Positions 38,221-45,754 of a stretch of 64,000 nt of DNA are shown one piece after another. The position numbers and the translations under genes were made by a program. The notes under the pieces were generated by a model, which did not search any database, was not told the DNA's origin, and saw only the letters and a list, made by a program, of their open reading frames with translations. Numbering within the stretch: the first letter of the stretch is position 1; every line of letters starts with the position of its first letter. This stretch comes from CAZKUN01 sp964555935 (lineage in GTDB: Bacteria > Armatimonadota > Zipacnadia > Zipacnadales > VGFC01): positions 4,544 through 68,543 of the forward strand of contig CAZKUN010000016.1 of the NCBI GenBank assembly GCA_964555935.1, in the 5' to 3' direction.

Positions 38221-39236
38221 ACGCCTGCGCTCCGAATCGTCTCCGCCATCACGCGGATGTTCTCGTCCTTCATGTCGGCCGTGAGACTGTTTGACGATGA
38301 GATGATATACCCGCCGCCAGCGCCAATCTTGTCGATCCGGTCGGCTACCTGCGCGCGGATGTCACCAGCCTCCGCATGCACCAGATCATCCATGAAGATA
38401 TTGCCCACGAGGCAGACGCGATCACCGTGACGGGCCTTGACGTCCTCAATGTCCATCACGTCCGGCTGCAGCGGGTGAATGCCCACCTGCCCAATCTCCA
38501 GCCAGTCGTCGAGGATCGGCCCCATGTCGCCATCCGAATGGCAGATGAGCGGGAGCTCGAGAGCATCCGCCACGCGTTTCTGCACGGGAAGCACGGTCTC
38601 GCGGAAGAACCTCGGAGAGAACATCGGGCCTGAGTTGAACGCCACGTCGTCGAAGGCCCAGAAGATGTCGAACCCGATCTCCGCCAGACCCGGCGCCTGG
38701 CGGATGGTCCAGTCGGCGTAGCGTTCCATGACCTCGTGGATCAGGTCGAGGTCATCGGCCATCGCGTAACTGAACGCCTCCAACCCCATCGTCATGATCG
38801 TCGCGCCGATGCCCAAGCGTATGCACGCGACCGCGCAGTAGTCTTCCTTGGCGGCGATGAACGCCTTCGCCTCATCGAGAAACCCCGGCGCGTCCATGTC
38901 CGGGAACTGCATTCGCGCGAGGTCCTCGCGGGTATGGATCTCGCCCTCGCCGACGACGACCACGCCCTCCATCGTTGTCCTTCCGGCGTACACCGGCGCG
39001 AATGCGTTCCAGTTGATGTTGTCCTTGCCTAGCTCGCGACAGACCTTCTTCTGCTGCTCGGCAAGATGGGCCCCCGAGGCGATCGGCGTACCGTCGGGCG
39101 CAATGTCCCAATTCACCGAGATCGGCTCGCCACACAACCGCGTCGCCAGCTCGTCGGCAACTATGCCCTCCATCCACGGGACGCGGTCAGGCGTCTCGCA
39201 CTTCAGGGCCGCTAGGACTCTCTCGCGTGAGGTCAT
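38214..39236 (-). CDS. Uroporphyrinogen decarboxylase-family protein, last gene of the glycyl-radical-enzyme operon
   Basis: 340 residues, close to the standard UroD barrel length. MTSRERVLAALKCETPDRVPW is the familiar N-terminus of the MtaA/CmuA-like branch. LICHSDGDMGPILDDWLEIG carries the His and Asp of the region that holds zinc or substrate in related methyltransferases, but the Cys seen in MtaA-type HxC motifs is absent, so zinc binding is doubtful. The ATG overlaps the stop of the preceding isochorismatase-family gene (ATGA-type overlap, 39233-39236), strong evidence for one transcript. True HemE function is unlikely given this context. It may transfer a methyl group or decarboxylate a product of the operon's pathway. 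Confidence 0.75.
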   Translation of the reverse strand: MTSRERVLAALKCETPDRVPWMEGIVADELATRLCGEPISVNWDIAPDGTPIASGAHLAEQQKKVCRELGKDNINWNAFAPVYAGRTTMEGVVVVGEGEIHTREDLARMQFPDMDAPGFLDEAKAFIAAKEDYCAVACIRLGIGATIMTMGLEAFSYAMADDLDLIHEVMERYADWTIRQAPGLAEIGFDIFWAFDDVAFNSGPMFSPRFFRETVLPVQKRVADALELPLICHSDGDMGPILDDWLEIGQVGIHPLQPDVMDIEDVKARHGDRVCLVGNIFMDDLVHAEAGDIRAQVADRIDKIGAGGGYIISSSNSLTADMKDENIRVMAETIRSAGVY

Positions 39237-40009
39237 GCGAGCCCCCGGCAGGCCTCGATAAAGTCATCCGTTAGCAGCGTATCGCCGAAGTGTGTCTCGA
39301 AGTACCCGATCGCCCAGCGTGTCGCGACGCGCTCCTCGAAGGAGTCCGGCAGTTCGACGCCCAGCGTTGCGTCCCGCATCAGGTACGTGCGGTATCCCTG
39401 CCCCGCCATTGGCTCGACCCCGCCCGGCGCCCGCAGGATGCACATATCGGTCGCGAACCCCGTGTAGATCAGAGTCTCGATCCCGCGCTTGCTCAACTGA
39501 CGATGGAACTGAGGCGTCTGGTAGGCCATCGGCTCGTCCGGGTGCGGGGCGACGACCGCGGCACGATCCATGTGGGCGTAGGGTGATTTCGTGGCGTAGT
39601 CCTCCCCGTGGGAGCGCCACACCAACTCACCGCGCCAGTCGGGGACTGTGGGCGTCGGCGCCGGACCGGTCGCGGCAGGCGGCGGATCGGCTTCCTCCTC
39701 GGCCTGGGGGTGCTTCGCGGCAATCGAGTCTGCCTCTACGTGTGCCACGAGGATTCCCGCATCGCGCGCGGCGTCCATAGCAGGCCTGATCTGCTCGACC
39801 ATCATCCGGCCCGCCTCGACGGTCGCCTCACGCGAGCCCATGCCGACGAAGAACCCAGGATCGATCTCAGGCCCGCATTCGCAGCCGATGTTCCAGCAGT
39901 GCAGCACGACAAGGGCCGTCGTGTCCGGATCCAGCGACACCTCCGTCGCCTCGTGTCGCATCGCATCAATCGGGATCGTTCGGTAGTACCGTCCAGGCAT
40001 CTTCAGCAT
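39233..40009 (-). CDS. Isochorismatase-family cysteine hydrolase lacking the usual catalytic Asp
   Basis: 258 residues from ATG 40009, which has GGAGG 8 bases upstream; a GTG at 40015 overlapping the previous stop is only 2 bases from that site and is less likely. The nucleophile motif is intact: TGFATDMCILRAPGG carries the Cys, and the Lys is in YATKSPYAHM. The N-terminal motif that normally reads V-I-D-x-Q is VLHCWN here, so His replaces the catalytic Asp. A Pro/Ala-rich insertion (ADPPPAATGPAPTPTVPDW) sits mid-protein. Family members hydrolyse amides, imides or vinyl ethers. The changed triad suggests altered chemistry or a binding role. It is third-from-last... of the operon order glycyl radical enzyme, deacetylase, aminotransferase-like, this gene, UroD-like. 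Confidence 0.72.
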   Translation of the reverse strand: MLKMPGRYYRTIPIDAMRHEATEVSLDPDTTALVVLHCWNIGCECGPEIDPGFFVGMGSREATVEAGRMMVEQIRPAMDAARDAGILVAHVEADSIAAKHPQAEEEADPPPAATGPAPTPTVPDWRGELVWRSHGEDYATKSPYAHMDRAAVVAPHPDEPMAYQTPQFHRQLSKRGIETLIYTGFATDMCILRAPGGVEPMAGQGYRTYLMRDATLGVELPDSFEERVATRWAIGYFETHFGDTLLTDDFIEACRGLA

Positions 40010-40014
40010 CGCCA

Positions 40015-41259
40015 CTACCTCCGGTTCCTGTCGGCAACGGTCCGGATGATCGATGCCGCCAGCTCGCAGTGCTGCTCAGTGTATTTCTCGCAGAAGCTCG
40101 ACCAGCGGATGAAGGTCGTCAGGAACTCCTTGGCCCGCGGGCACATCGACAGGTAGTCATACTCCCGCGACGCCGGCGGCATGGAGAACGGATAGGTCTT
40201 CGCCGCCGCCCCGTCGTGCAGGAACGTGCAGGCTTCAGACAACAGGTAGTACTTGCCCATCCCGGCGCCGGTGAGTCCTGTCTCCGCGAGCTGGGCCGCG
40301 AACTCGTCCGGCGTGCATGTGAAGGCATCCGGGTCGACGTTCATGCCCATCATCCAGCATGAGTAGACGATCGTATCGTCCGGGATTGGCAGCGGGGTGA
40401 TCCCTGGGATCTCAGCCATGAGGTCGGTGAGAAGCCTCGCCATCTTGTCGCGCTGGACCACCTGGTCGCGGATGATCTCAAGCTGCCCCAAGCAGATGCC
40501 TGCGGTCGTCTGCGTGATCCGGTGCGCGTAGCCGGCGACCGTATGCAGTCGTCCGAAGCCCTCGCGCTGCACCGCGCCGCGACTCTGTCCGATGAAACGG
40601 AGTTGCTCGTTGAGGTCATCGTCGTCAGTGACCACGCACCCGCCGACGTCTGACCCCATCGTCTTCTCGGAATCGAACGAGAACCCGGCCGCTAGCCCGA
40701 GCGTCCCCGCGATCCGCCCCTTGTACTCGCTGAACACGGCCTGGCAGGCGTCCTCATAGACCACCAGCCCGTGCTTCTCAGCGAGCGCGTTGATCGGATC
40801 CATATCACAGACAATGCCCGTCTTATGCACGCACAGGACGCCGCGCGTCCGGTCAGTGATGCATGCCTCCACGGTCTCGGCGCCAAGGTTGACCGACCCG
40901 GGCATCGTGTCGGCGAAGACGGGAATGAGGTTCTCGCGCACGAGGCCCTGTATCGTGCCGTAATCAGTGATCGGGCTGACGATGATCTCATCGCCGGGCT
41001 CAAAGCCAAACGCCGCCGCGAGCACCGCGAGCGCCGGCGTGCATCCCGGCGTGGCGACGCAATGCTTCACGCCGAGCGCCTCGGCGAAGGCCTTCTCAAA
41101 CCGGCTACCCATGTCACACTGCAATCCGCTGTCGACAACCTCCTGGACGTACTTCGCGCAGTTCGGGCCCATCGTTCGTGGGAACGGGCCTGGCAACTCA
41201 CCGACTTCATCCGCATGAGCGGCCGGGCCGTACAGCGCTCGCTTCTCTTTGGGGGCCAT
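40015..41259 (-). CDS. DegT/DnrJ/EryC1/StrS-family PLP enzyme (sugar aminotransferase-like)
   Basis: 414 residues; GAGGGAG lies upstream of the ATG at 41259. It has the fold-type I PLP pattern of the DegT family: VYEDACQA places the PLP-ring Asp at 170 and SFDSEKTMGSDVGG places the Schiff-base Lys at 199, with CVHKTGIVCDM before it. Family members usually transaminate nucleotide-activated keto-sugars; a few dehydrate them. The sequence keeps Lys so aminotransfer is possible. It follows the deacetylase-like gene by 4 bp and its stop TAG overlaps the GTG of the next frame, so the operon is tight. No sugar-nucleotide dehydratase or glycosyltransferase lies nearby, which argues against a routine LPS-sugar role. 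Confidence 0.83.
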   Translation of the reverse strand: MAPKEKRALYGPAAHADEVGELPGPFPRTMGPNCAKYVQEVVDSGLQCDMGSRFEKAFAEALGVKHCVATPGCTPALAVLAAAFGFEPGDEIIVSPITDYGTIQGLVRENLIPVFADTMPGSVNLGAETVEACITDRTRGVLCVHKTGIVCDMDPINALAEKHGLVVYEDACQAVFSEYKGRIAGTLGLAAGFSFDSEKTMGSDVGGCVVTDDDDLNEQLRFIGQSRGAVQREGFGRLHTVAGYAHRITQTTAGICLGQLEIIRDQVVQRDKMARLLTDLMAEIPGITPLPIPDDTIVYSCWMMGMNVDPDAFTCTPDEFAAQLAETGLTGAGMGKYYLLSEACTFLHDGAAAKTYPFSMPPASREYDYLSMCPRAKEFLTTFIRWSSFCEKYTEQHCELAASIIRTVADRNRR

Positions 41260-41263
41260 CCGG

Positions 41264-42001
41264 TTACTCCCTCTCGCCTAGCATGTATTCGACGACATCG
41301 TTTGGTTCAGCCAGCCAGACATCATCGCCACCTACTGCCCGCACCGTCTCGAATCGTTTCGCCAACTGATCCAGCGTGCAGTCCTTCCACGGGTGGATTG
41401 CCTTGTCCGGCGTCGGGCAGTGCGCGTAATCGATGACCCACCCGCCTTCGGCGGCGGCTTGGTGCAGGCGCTTATACGGATCGTACGCCGAGTAGAATGG
41501 CGGCGGGTACTCGGTGTGAAGCGGGACCCTCGCCAGGCGCATCAGGTCGACGTCCGGTCGGTTGATGTCGTCGTAGATCGTCATGATGGAGCTGTAGCCG
41601 GCGTCGGCCGCAACCTTCAGCGTCGCCGGATAGCCCTCGTTGCTGCCAGGCACGCAGAACATCTGAATCGGCATCCCGAGAACGCTCTCCAACTCGAGCC
41701 GCGATTCCACCACCTCGCGCTGCGCATTCTCGTCGGAGATGCCGGCGTGGGTCATGCTATGACAGGACACGCCCCACCCCTCCGCGCAGAGCGCCTCGAT
41801 CTCGCTCCGCGACAGGATCATCATCCCGTCGTAGCTGCTGCCGGGACAGTTCCGCAGCACCCCTATCTGGCTAGATAGGACCGCGACATGTCCCGGCACG
41901 CCATACTCGCGGTGGACGGGGAGCGCGTGTTCGAGTAGCGCCTGGCATCCCTCGTCGTACGTGATTGAGTAGACCCACTTTGCGCCATCTTTCCACGGCA
42001 T
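41264..42001 (-). CDS. Polysaccharide deacetylase-family protein (NodB homology)
   Basis: 245 residues, start supported by GGAGGTG 8 bases before the ATG. Motif 1 of NodB enzymes, normally TFDDG, reads TYDEG here (about residues 14-18): the first acid (base) is kept, the metal-binding Asp is Glu. Motif 2 is SCHSMTH (His-x3-His metal ligands) with the usual spacing, and FCVPGSNEGY stands for motif 3. No signal peptide is present, so the substrate is intracellular. The family removes N- or O-acyl groups from sugars or other amides. Placement 18 bp after a glycyl radical enzyme gene is unusual and suggests a small-molecule rather than cell-wall role (inference). Confidence 0.72.
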   Translation of the reverse strand: MPWKDGAKWVYSITYDEGCQALLEHALPVHREYGVPGHVAVLSSQIGVLRNCPGSSYDGMMILSRSEIEALCAEGWGVSCHSMTHAGISDENAQREVVESRLELESVLGMPIQMFCVPGSNEGYPATLKVAADAGYSSIMTIYDDINRPDVDLMRLARVPLHTEYPPPFYSAYDPYKRLHQAAAEGGWVIDYAHCPTPDKAIHPWKDCTLDQLAKRFETVRAVGGDDVWLAEPNDVVEYMLGERE

Positions 42002-42019
42002 GAATCACACCTCCAGGTA

Positions 42020-44146
42020 TCAGAGCCCCTGCTCGAGGCGCTCTACCATCTCGTGCTGAACATCAATCGGCAGACTCACGAACGGCGCGCTGTACCCCGC
42101 GATCCGGACCAGCACTTCGCCGTGCAACTCAGGGGCTGTGATCGCTTCACGGAGCACGTCCGCGGTCACTCCATTCACCTGAACCTGCAGCCCGCCTCGC
42201 TCGAAGTATGTAAGCAGCGCGGCCTTGAACTTGCCCCGCAGATCGCCGTTGATCAGGCACGCGTCAACCGAGACATCGAGCGCCTGCCCACCACCGAGGG
42301 CCGCCTGGTCGATCGCGCTGGCCGACAGGATCACGCCCGTGAGGCCTTCGCGGCTTCGGCCGAGCATCGGCCCGACATTCTTGCCCAGCGGCTCGCCCGC
42401 CCGGCGTCCGTCGAGACTCGCGCCAAGCGCCTTGCCCGCCCCCACGTGCTGAGTCAGCGTGTGATACGACGGCAAGTACGAGACGTTGCCCTCGGAATGC
42501 CGGCTGACGCTGCTAGCGAACGTGTCGGTAACGCGCCGCGCCATCATGTCTGCGCGCGCGTCGCCATTCCCAAACTTCGGGCAGCGCAGGACCTCGGCGA
42601 GCATTTCCTCGTGCCCGGCGAAATCAGCCTTGGCCGCCTCGACGAGGTCGCCGAGAGAGTGCCGGCGCGCCTCAAACACCAGTTCCCGAATGGCGGTCAA
42701 AGCATCCGCGGCGTTGCACCAGCCGAAACCCTCGACGATCACGGAGTGGTAGCGCGCGCCGCCGCCGGCTCGGTCCTTCCCGCGCTCGACGCAGTCCCTC
42801 GTGAGTGCCGAGAGGAACGGGTTCGGTCGATCTCGGGCAACTCGTTCAGCCGCTTGTCTGTTACGCGCGACGAGGTGCGCAGCTACTTCGTCCATGTACT
42901 GTGCGTGCTGATCGTAGAGGTCATCGAAGCAGTCATGCGAAGCGACCGGCGTGGTCGAGAGTGCCAACGGCAGTTCCCCAGCCAGCGGGCGCCCATTGTT
43001 TACTGCCAGCTCAAGCGGCAGCAACAGGTTGAAGACGGCCCCCCACATGTCGCTGATTTCCTCACCCGGCATGACCAGCCCCATGCAGCTATTGAGCGCA
43101 AAGCGATGGACCTGGTCCTCGGGCACGCCCCGACGCAGCATGGCTTCGCGGCAGGGAGCCTCGCCGTAGAACGTCGGCTGGCCCATGGCGAACAGGTCAG
43201 GATCGAGGAGTTGCTCCCAAGCGCTGCCAGGCAGCCCATCGTGGATCCGCGCCGCGAGGATGGGCGACGGTTCGCGCATCTCTCGTGTCACGTCGACGAT
43301 CAGTTCGGAGAGAGGATTGTAGAGGTCTTCGCCGTCAGCGTCCACGCCGCCAAGATTGACCGCGCACGCCGGGTCGCCAAACGCGTTCAGTTTGCGCCAG
43401 AGGTCGCGGAGCACATCCCGCAACTGCTCCCGGCTCACGCCGCGCTCCAGGTCCGCGACGTAGAGCGGGTGCATGAACTGGTCCAGTCGACCCAGAGATA
43501 GCGACGAGTCGGACAACTCCGAAACGCCGATTGCCGCGTGGACAAGCCACACGGCTTGGGCCGCTTCCGAGAAACTCCGCGCCGGACGTAGCGGCACGTG
43601 CTCGCACGCATCCGCGATCGCGATCAGCCCGGCGCGCAGGTCGGCATCAGTCTCCCCAGCCGCCATCTCCCGGGCGAGCGTCGCATACCGCCCGGCCCAC
43701 TCCGCGACGGCGCTCAGCGCGATCTCCATGGCGAGCAACATGTCGCGCGCCTCGCCAGTCGCACCGCCAAGGTGCGCGCGAACGTCATCGAGGATACCAC
43801 CCAGCCCGACCTCGATGACCCGCTCGTAGTCGGCGCACGTGTGCGCGAGGCAGTAACCGGCTCGGCACTGAAACTGCTGGGCGAGGACATCCGCGTCGGT
43901 GAGGGGACTCGGCGCGGCAGCCGTCGAGGCGTCGCCCATCCGATCGCGCAACTCGTCCGGGCCGCACCGTGGCCCGAAGTCGCCGGCCAGCGCGTCGCCT
44001 GGGTCGATGGCGATCGGCATCTCGCGCAGGACATGCCGAAACAGCCTGGCCTCGCGAATGGGCGCCGCCCGTTCCGCGAGTTGCCCGTCGGCGAGTGCGC
44101 CCTGACGGAGCAAGTCCGCCAACTCAAACAGTCGAGGATCCCTCAT
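42020..44146 (-). CDS. Glycyl radical enzyme of the pyruvate formate-lyase superfamily, unknown specificity
   Basis: 708 residues, 70-130 shorter than most characterised relatives. The glycyl-radical loop is intact near the C-terminus: RIAGYSAPF with radical Gly at 684. The thiyl Cys is at 354 in NSCMGLVMPGEE. In dehydratases, lyases and decarboxylases of the family this loop reads G-C-V-E-P, and in pyruvate formate-lyase it is C-C-V-S-P. Here the Glu two residues after Cys is Gly. DGRRAGEPLGKNVGP and LGGGQALDVSVD match other conserved parts. The reaction needs strict anoxia and an activase. An in-frame TAG upstream excludes a longer N-terminus; no strong ribosome site precedes the ATG. It heads an operon of five genes and is divergent from a radical SAM gene 93 bp away. 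Confidence 0.88.
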   Translation of the reverse strand: MRDPRLFELADLLRQGALADGQLAERAAPIREARLFRHVLREMPIAIDPGDALAGDFGPRCGPDELRDRMGDASTAAAPSPLTDADVLAQQFQCRAGYCLAHTCADYERVIEVGLGGILDDVRAHLGGATGEARDMLLAMEIALSAVAEWAGRYATLAREMAAGETDADLRAGLIAIADACEHVPLRPARSFSEAAQAVWLVHAAIGVSELSDSSLSLGRLDQFMHPLYVADLERGVSREQLRDVLRDLWRKLNAFGDPACAVNLGGVDADGEDLYNPLSELIVDVTREMREPSPILAARIHDGLPGSAWEQLLDPDLFAMGQPTFYGEAPCREAMLRRGVPEDQVHRFALNSCMGLVMPGEEISDMWGAVFNLLLPLELAVNNGRPLAGELPLALSTTPVASHDCFDDLYDQHAQYMDEVAAHLVARNRQAAERVARDRPNPFLSALTRDCVERGKDRAGGGARYHSVIVEGFGWCNAADALTAIRELVFEARRHSLGDLVEAAKADFAGHEEMLAEVLRCPKFGNGDARADMMARRVTDTFASSVSRHSEGNVSYLPSYHTLTQHVGAGKALGASLDGRRAGEPLGKNVGPMLGRSREGLTGVILSASAIDQAALGGGQALDVSVDACLINGDLRGKFKAALLTYFERGGLQVQVNGVTADVLREAITAPELHGEVLVRIAGYSAPFVSLPIDVQHEMVERLEQGL

Positions 44147-44239
44147 CGTACGCGCGGAATTCGGCTAGGGCCGCGCGTTCCCCTCCACGAGACACCCAGG
44201 AAACGCGCTCGCGCAGGAGGAACCGTTCGCCGAGATCGG

Positions 44240-45022
44240 ATGCTCGTGATGGTACTGGGGAGAATGGAGCATGATGTGGCACGGCTGAGCGAGGTGCATC
44301 TCTACCAGGGGAATCGCTGCAATCGGGCGTGCAGCTTCTGCACGGTCCGCGGATGCCCGAGCGGCTGGTTCGCCGAGCACGAGCCCCGCGCGCTCAAGCT
44401 CGCCTCGCGACTTGTTGAGCCCGAGGGCATCATCAAGATCTACGGCGGCGAGCCGACGATCGAGCCGGAGGCCACCGAGCGCGTCATGCGCGCGCTCCGC
44501 GATCTCGGCTTCTGCGGAGAACTCATCATCTTCAGCAACGGCGACCTCGCGCCAGAACTCATCCGGTTGCTGGACGCGGCGCCGCCCAGCTCCGCCTTCA
44601 TGAACTTCTCTGTCTGGACGGGCCGCGATGTTGAGCCGATCTCCGAGGCCTCCCGAGCCATTCTGAACGAATACGAAGCCGCCAACCCAGGCTCGATCAT
44701 CCCCGGACACGAGGAGTATTACGCATCAGGCCGAGCCGCCAGCGTCGCGCTGGAGACCCGGCCTGAGTGTCCTCGTTGCATGCCGGCCATCGTGCCGGAC
44801 GGTCGCGTGCATGCCTGTCCATTTGCTGTTGAGCGCGACCACCCCGCGCTGTGGCTGGGCGATGCTGACACCGATCCGGATGTGGTCATCCGACGCGTGC
44901 ACCAGTTCCTCGACTGGATCGCCGGTCCCCACGCTGATCTCGCCTGCGAGTTGGGCGTCGACCCATGCGCGGTCTGCGAGCGCCACCTCCACGCCCTCTG
45001 TCCGCCCCCGTTCGCCGGCTAG
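44240..45022 (+). CDS. Radical SAM protein, candidate glycyl-radical-enzyme activase
   Basis: About 260 residues from ATG 44240; alternative starts are 44249 and 44264, and the strong AGGAGG at 44215-44220 is too far from all of them, so the start is uncertain. The frame is open upstream into the opposing gene but that part is a shadow. CNRACSFC (Cys 27, 31, 34) is the CX3CX2C site for the 4Fe-4S cluster and SAM. IYGGEPTIEP matches the GGEP strand. The C-terminus has further Cys clusters (PECPRCMPA, HACPF, CAVCERHLHALC) as in SPASM-type auxiliary-cluster proteins, which typical PFL activases lack. Position next to the glycyl radical enzyme suggests activation of it; a separate peptide- or substrate-modifying role is the alternative. 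Confidence 0.7.
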   Translation: MLVMVLGRMEHDVARLSEVHLYQGNRCNRACSFCTVRGCPSGWFAEHEPRALKLASRLVEPEGIIKIYGGEPTIEPEATERVMRALRDLGFCGELIIFSNGDLAPELIRLLDAAPPSSAFMNFSVWTGRDVEPISEASRAILNEYEAANPGSIIPGHEEYYASGRAASVALETRPECPRCMPAIVPDGRVHACPFAVERDHPALWLGDADTDPDVVIRRVHQFLDWIAGPHADLACELGVDPCAVCERHLHALCPPPFAG

Positions 45023-45594
45023 TCGACGATTCGCTTGAGCAGCCACGCCATGTTCGCGCCCAGCGTCGTCATCGTCCGAATGCCCTCTTCATCGTCGTTC
45101 ACGTCGCCCTCCTGCAAGCCAAAGCCCAGGTTCCAGTAGATCGATCCCGGAACGACCATCTGGCTGAGCAGGAAGAAGTGGTTGATCGCGTCAAACACCG
45201 GCACCGCGCCGCCGCGGCGCACGGCCACGATCGCCGCGCCTGCCTTGCGCCGGAACATGTCGTCATTCGCGCGGCTCACGAGCCCCGCCCGATCGATGAG
45301 GGCTTTCATCTCGGTACTGACATTGGCGAAGTACGTCGGCGAAGCCAAGATGATCCCATCAGCCTCCAGCATCTTCTCGATGCAGTCGTTGAGCATGTCG
45401 CCGCCGACGGCGCAGCGCTTGTCGGTGTTGTCAAAGCACTTGTAGCACGCCGTGCAGCCGCGAACCGGCTTGCCGCCAATCTGGATCAGTTCCGTCTCGA
45501 TGCCTTCCTTCTCCAGTTCAGCGAACGCATGTCCGACCATGATCTCCGTGTTGCCGCCCTTGCGTGGGCTGCCGTTGAATGCCACAACCTTCAT
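45019..45594 (-). CDS. Flavodoxin-like NAD(P)H-dependent FMN reductase family protein
   Basis: 191 residues with AAGGGGGA before the ATG. NGSPRKGGNTE is the FMN phosphate loop of the iron-sulfur flavoprotein/WrbA-like family and SPTYFANVSTEMKALIDR the second FMN contact. Four Cys in RGCTACYKCFDNTDKRC form the CX2CX2C...C pattern that binds a 4Fe-4S cluster in archaeal iron-sulfur flavoproteins, so this may be one of those. It would carry electrons in the cytoplasm. It overlaps the convergent radical SAM gene by 4 bp and might supply electrons to it, an inference from position only. Confidence 0.8.
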   Translation of the reverse strand: MKVVAFNGSPRKGGNTEIMVGHAFAELEKEGIETELIQIGGKPVRGCTACYKCFDNTDKRCAVGGDMLNDCIEKMLEADGIILASPTYFANVSTEMKALIDRAGLVSRANDDMFRRKAGAAIVAVRRGGAVPVFDAINHFFLLSQMVVPGSIYWNLGFGLQEGDVNDDEEGIRTMTTLGANMAWLLKRIVD

Positions 45595-45754
45595 CTCTAG
45601 TCCCCCTTGCTGCTATCCATCCGGTCAGGTCCGGAGCGAATCAGTCCCGCCACCTTGGCCACGCGATCTCCCTTGTCCTGCCGCGAGCGAGGTAATGTCG
45701 CGGGCGCGCGGGAACAGACGCTTCACCACTCAGGCCGCCCCGGAGGCAATCAGG

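Noticed and set aside
42053..43501. 482-codon open frame on the plus strand
   Set aside because: It lies wholly inside the glycyl radical enzyme gene, is Arg/Gln-rich and matches no family; it is a high-GC shadow.
44215..44220. Strong AGGAGG upstream of the radical SAM gene
   Set aside because: It is 19 bases from the first ATG and no ATG, GTG or TTG lies at a normal distance, so I did not use it to set a start.
43598..44239. Upstream extension of the radical SAM gene
   Set aside because: It overlaps the start of the glycyl radical enzyme in antisense and has no family similarity; the radical SAM fold starts at about 44240.
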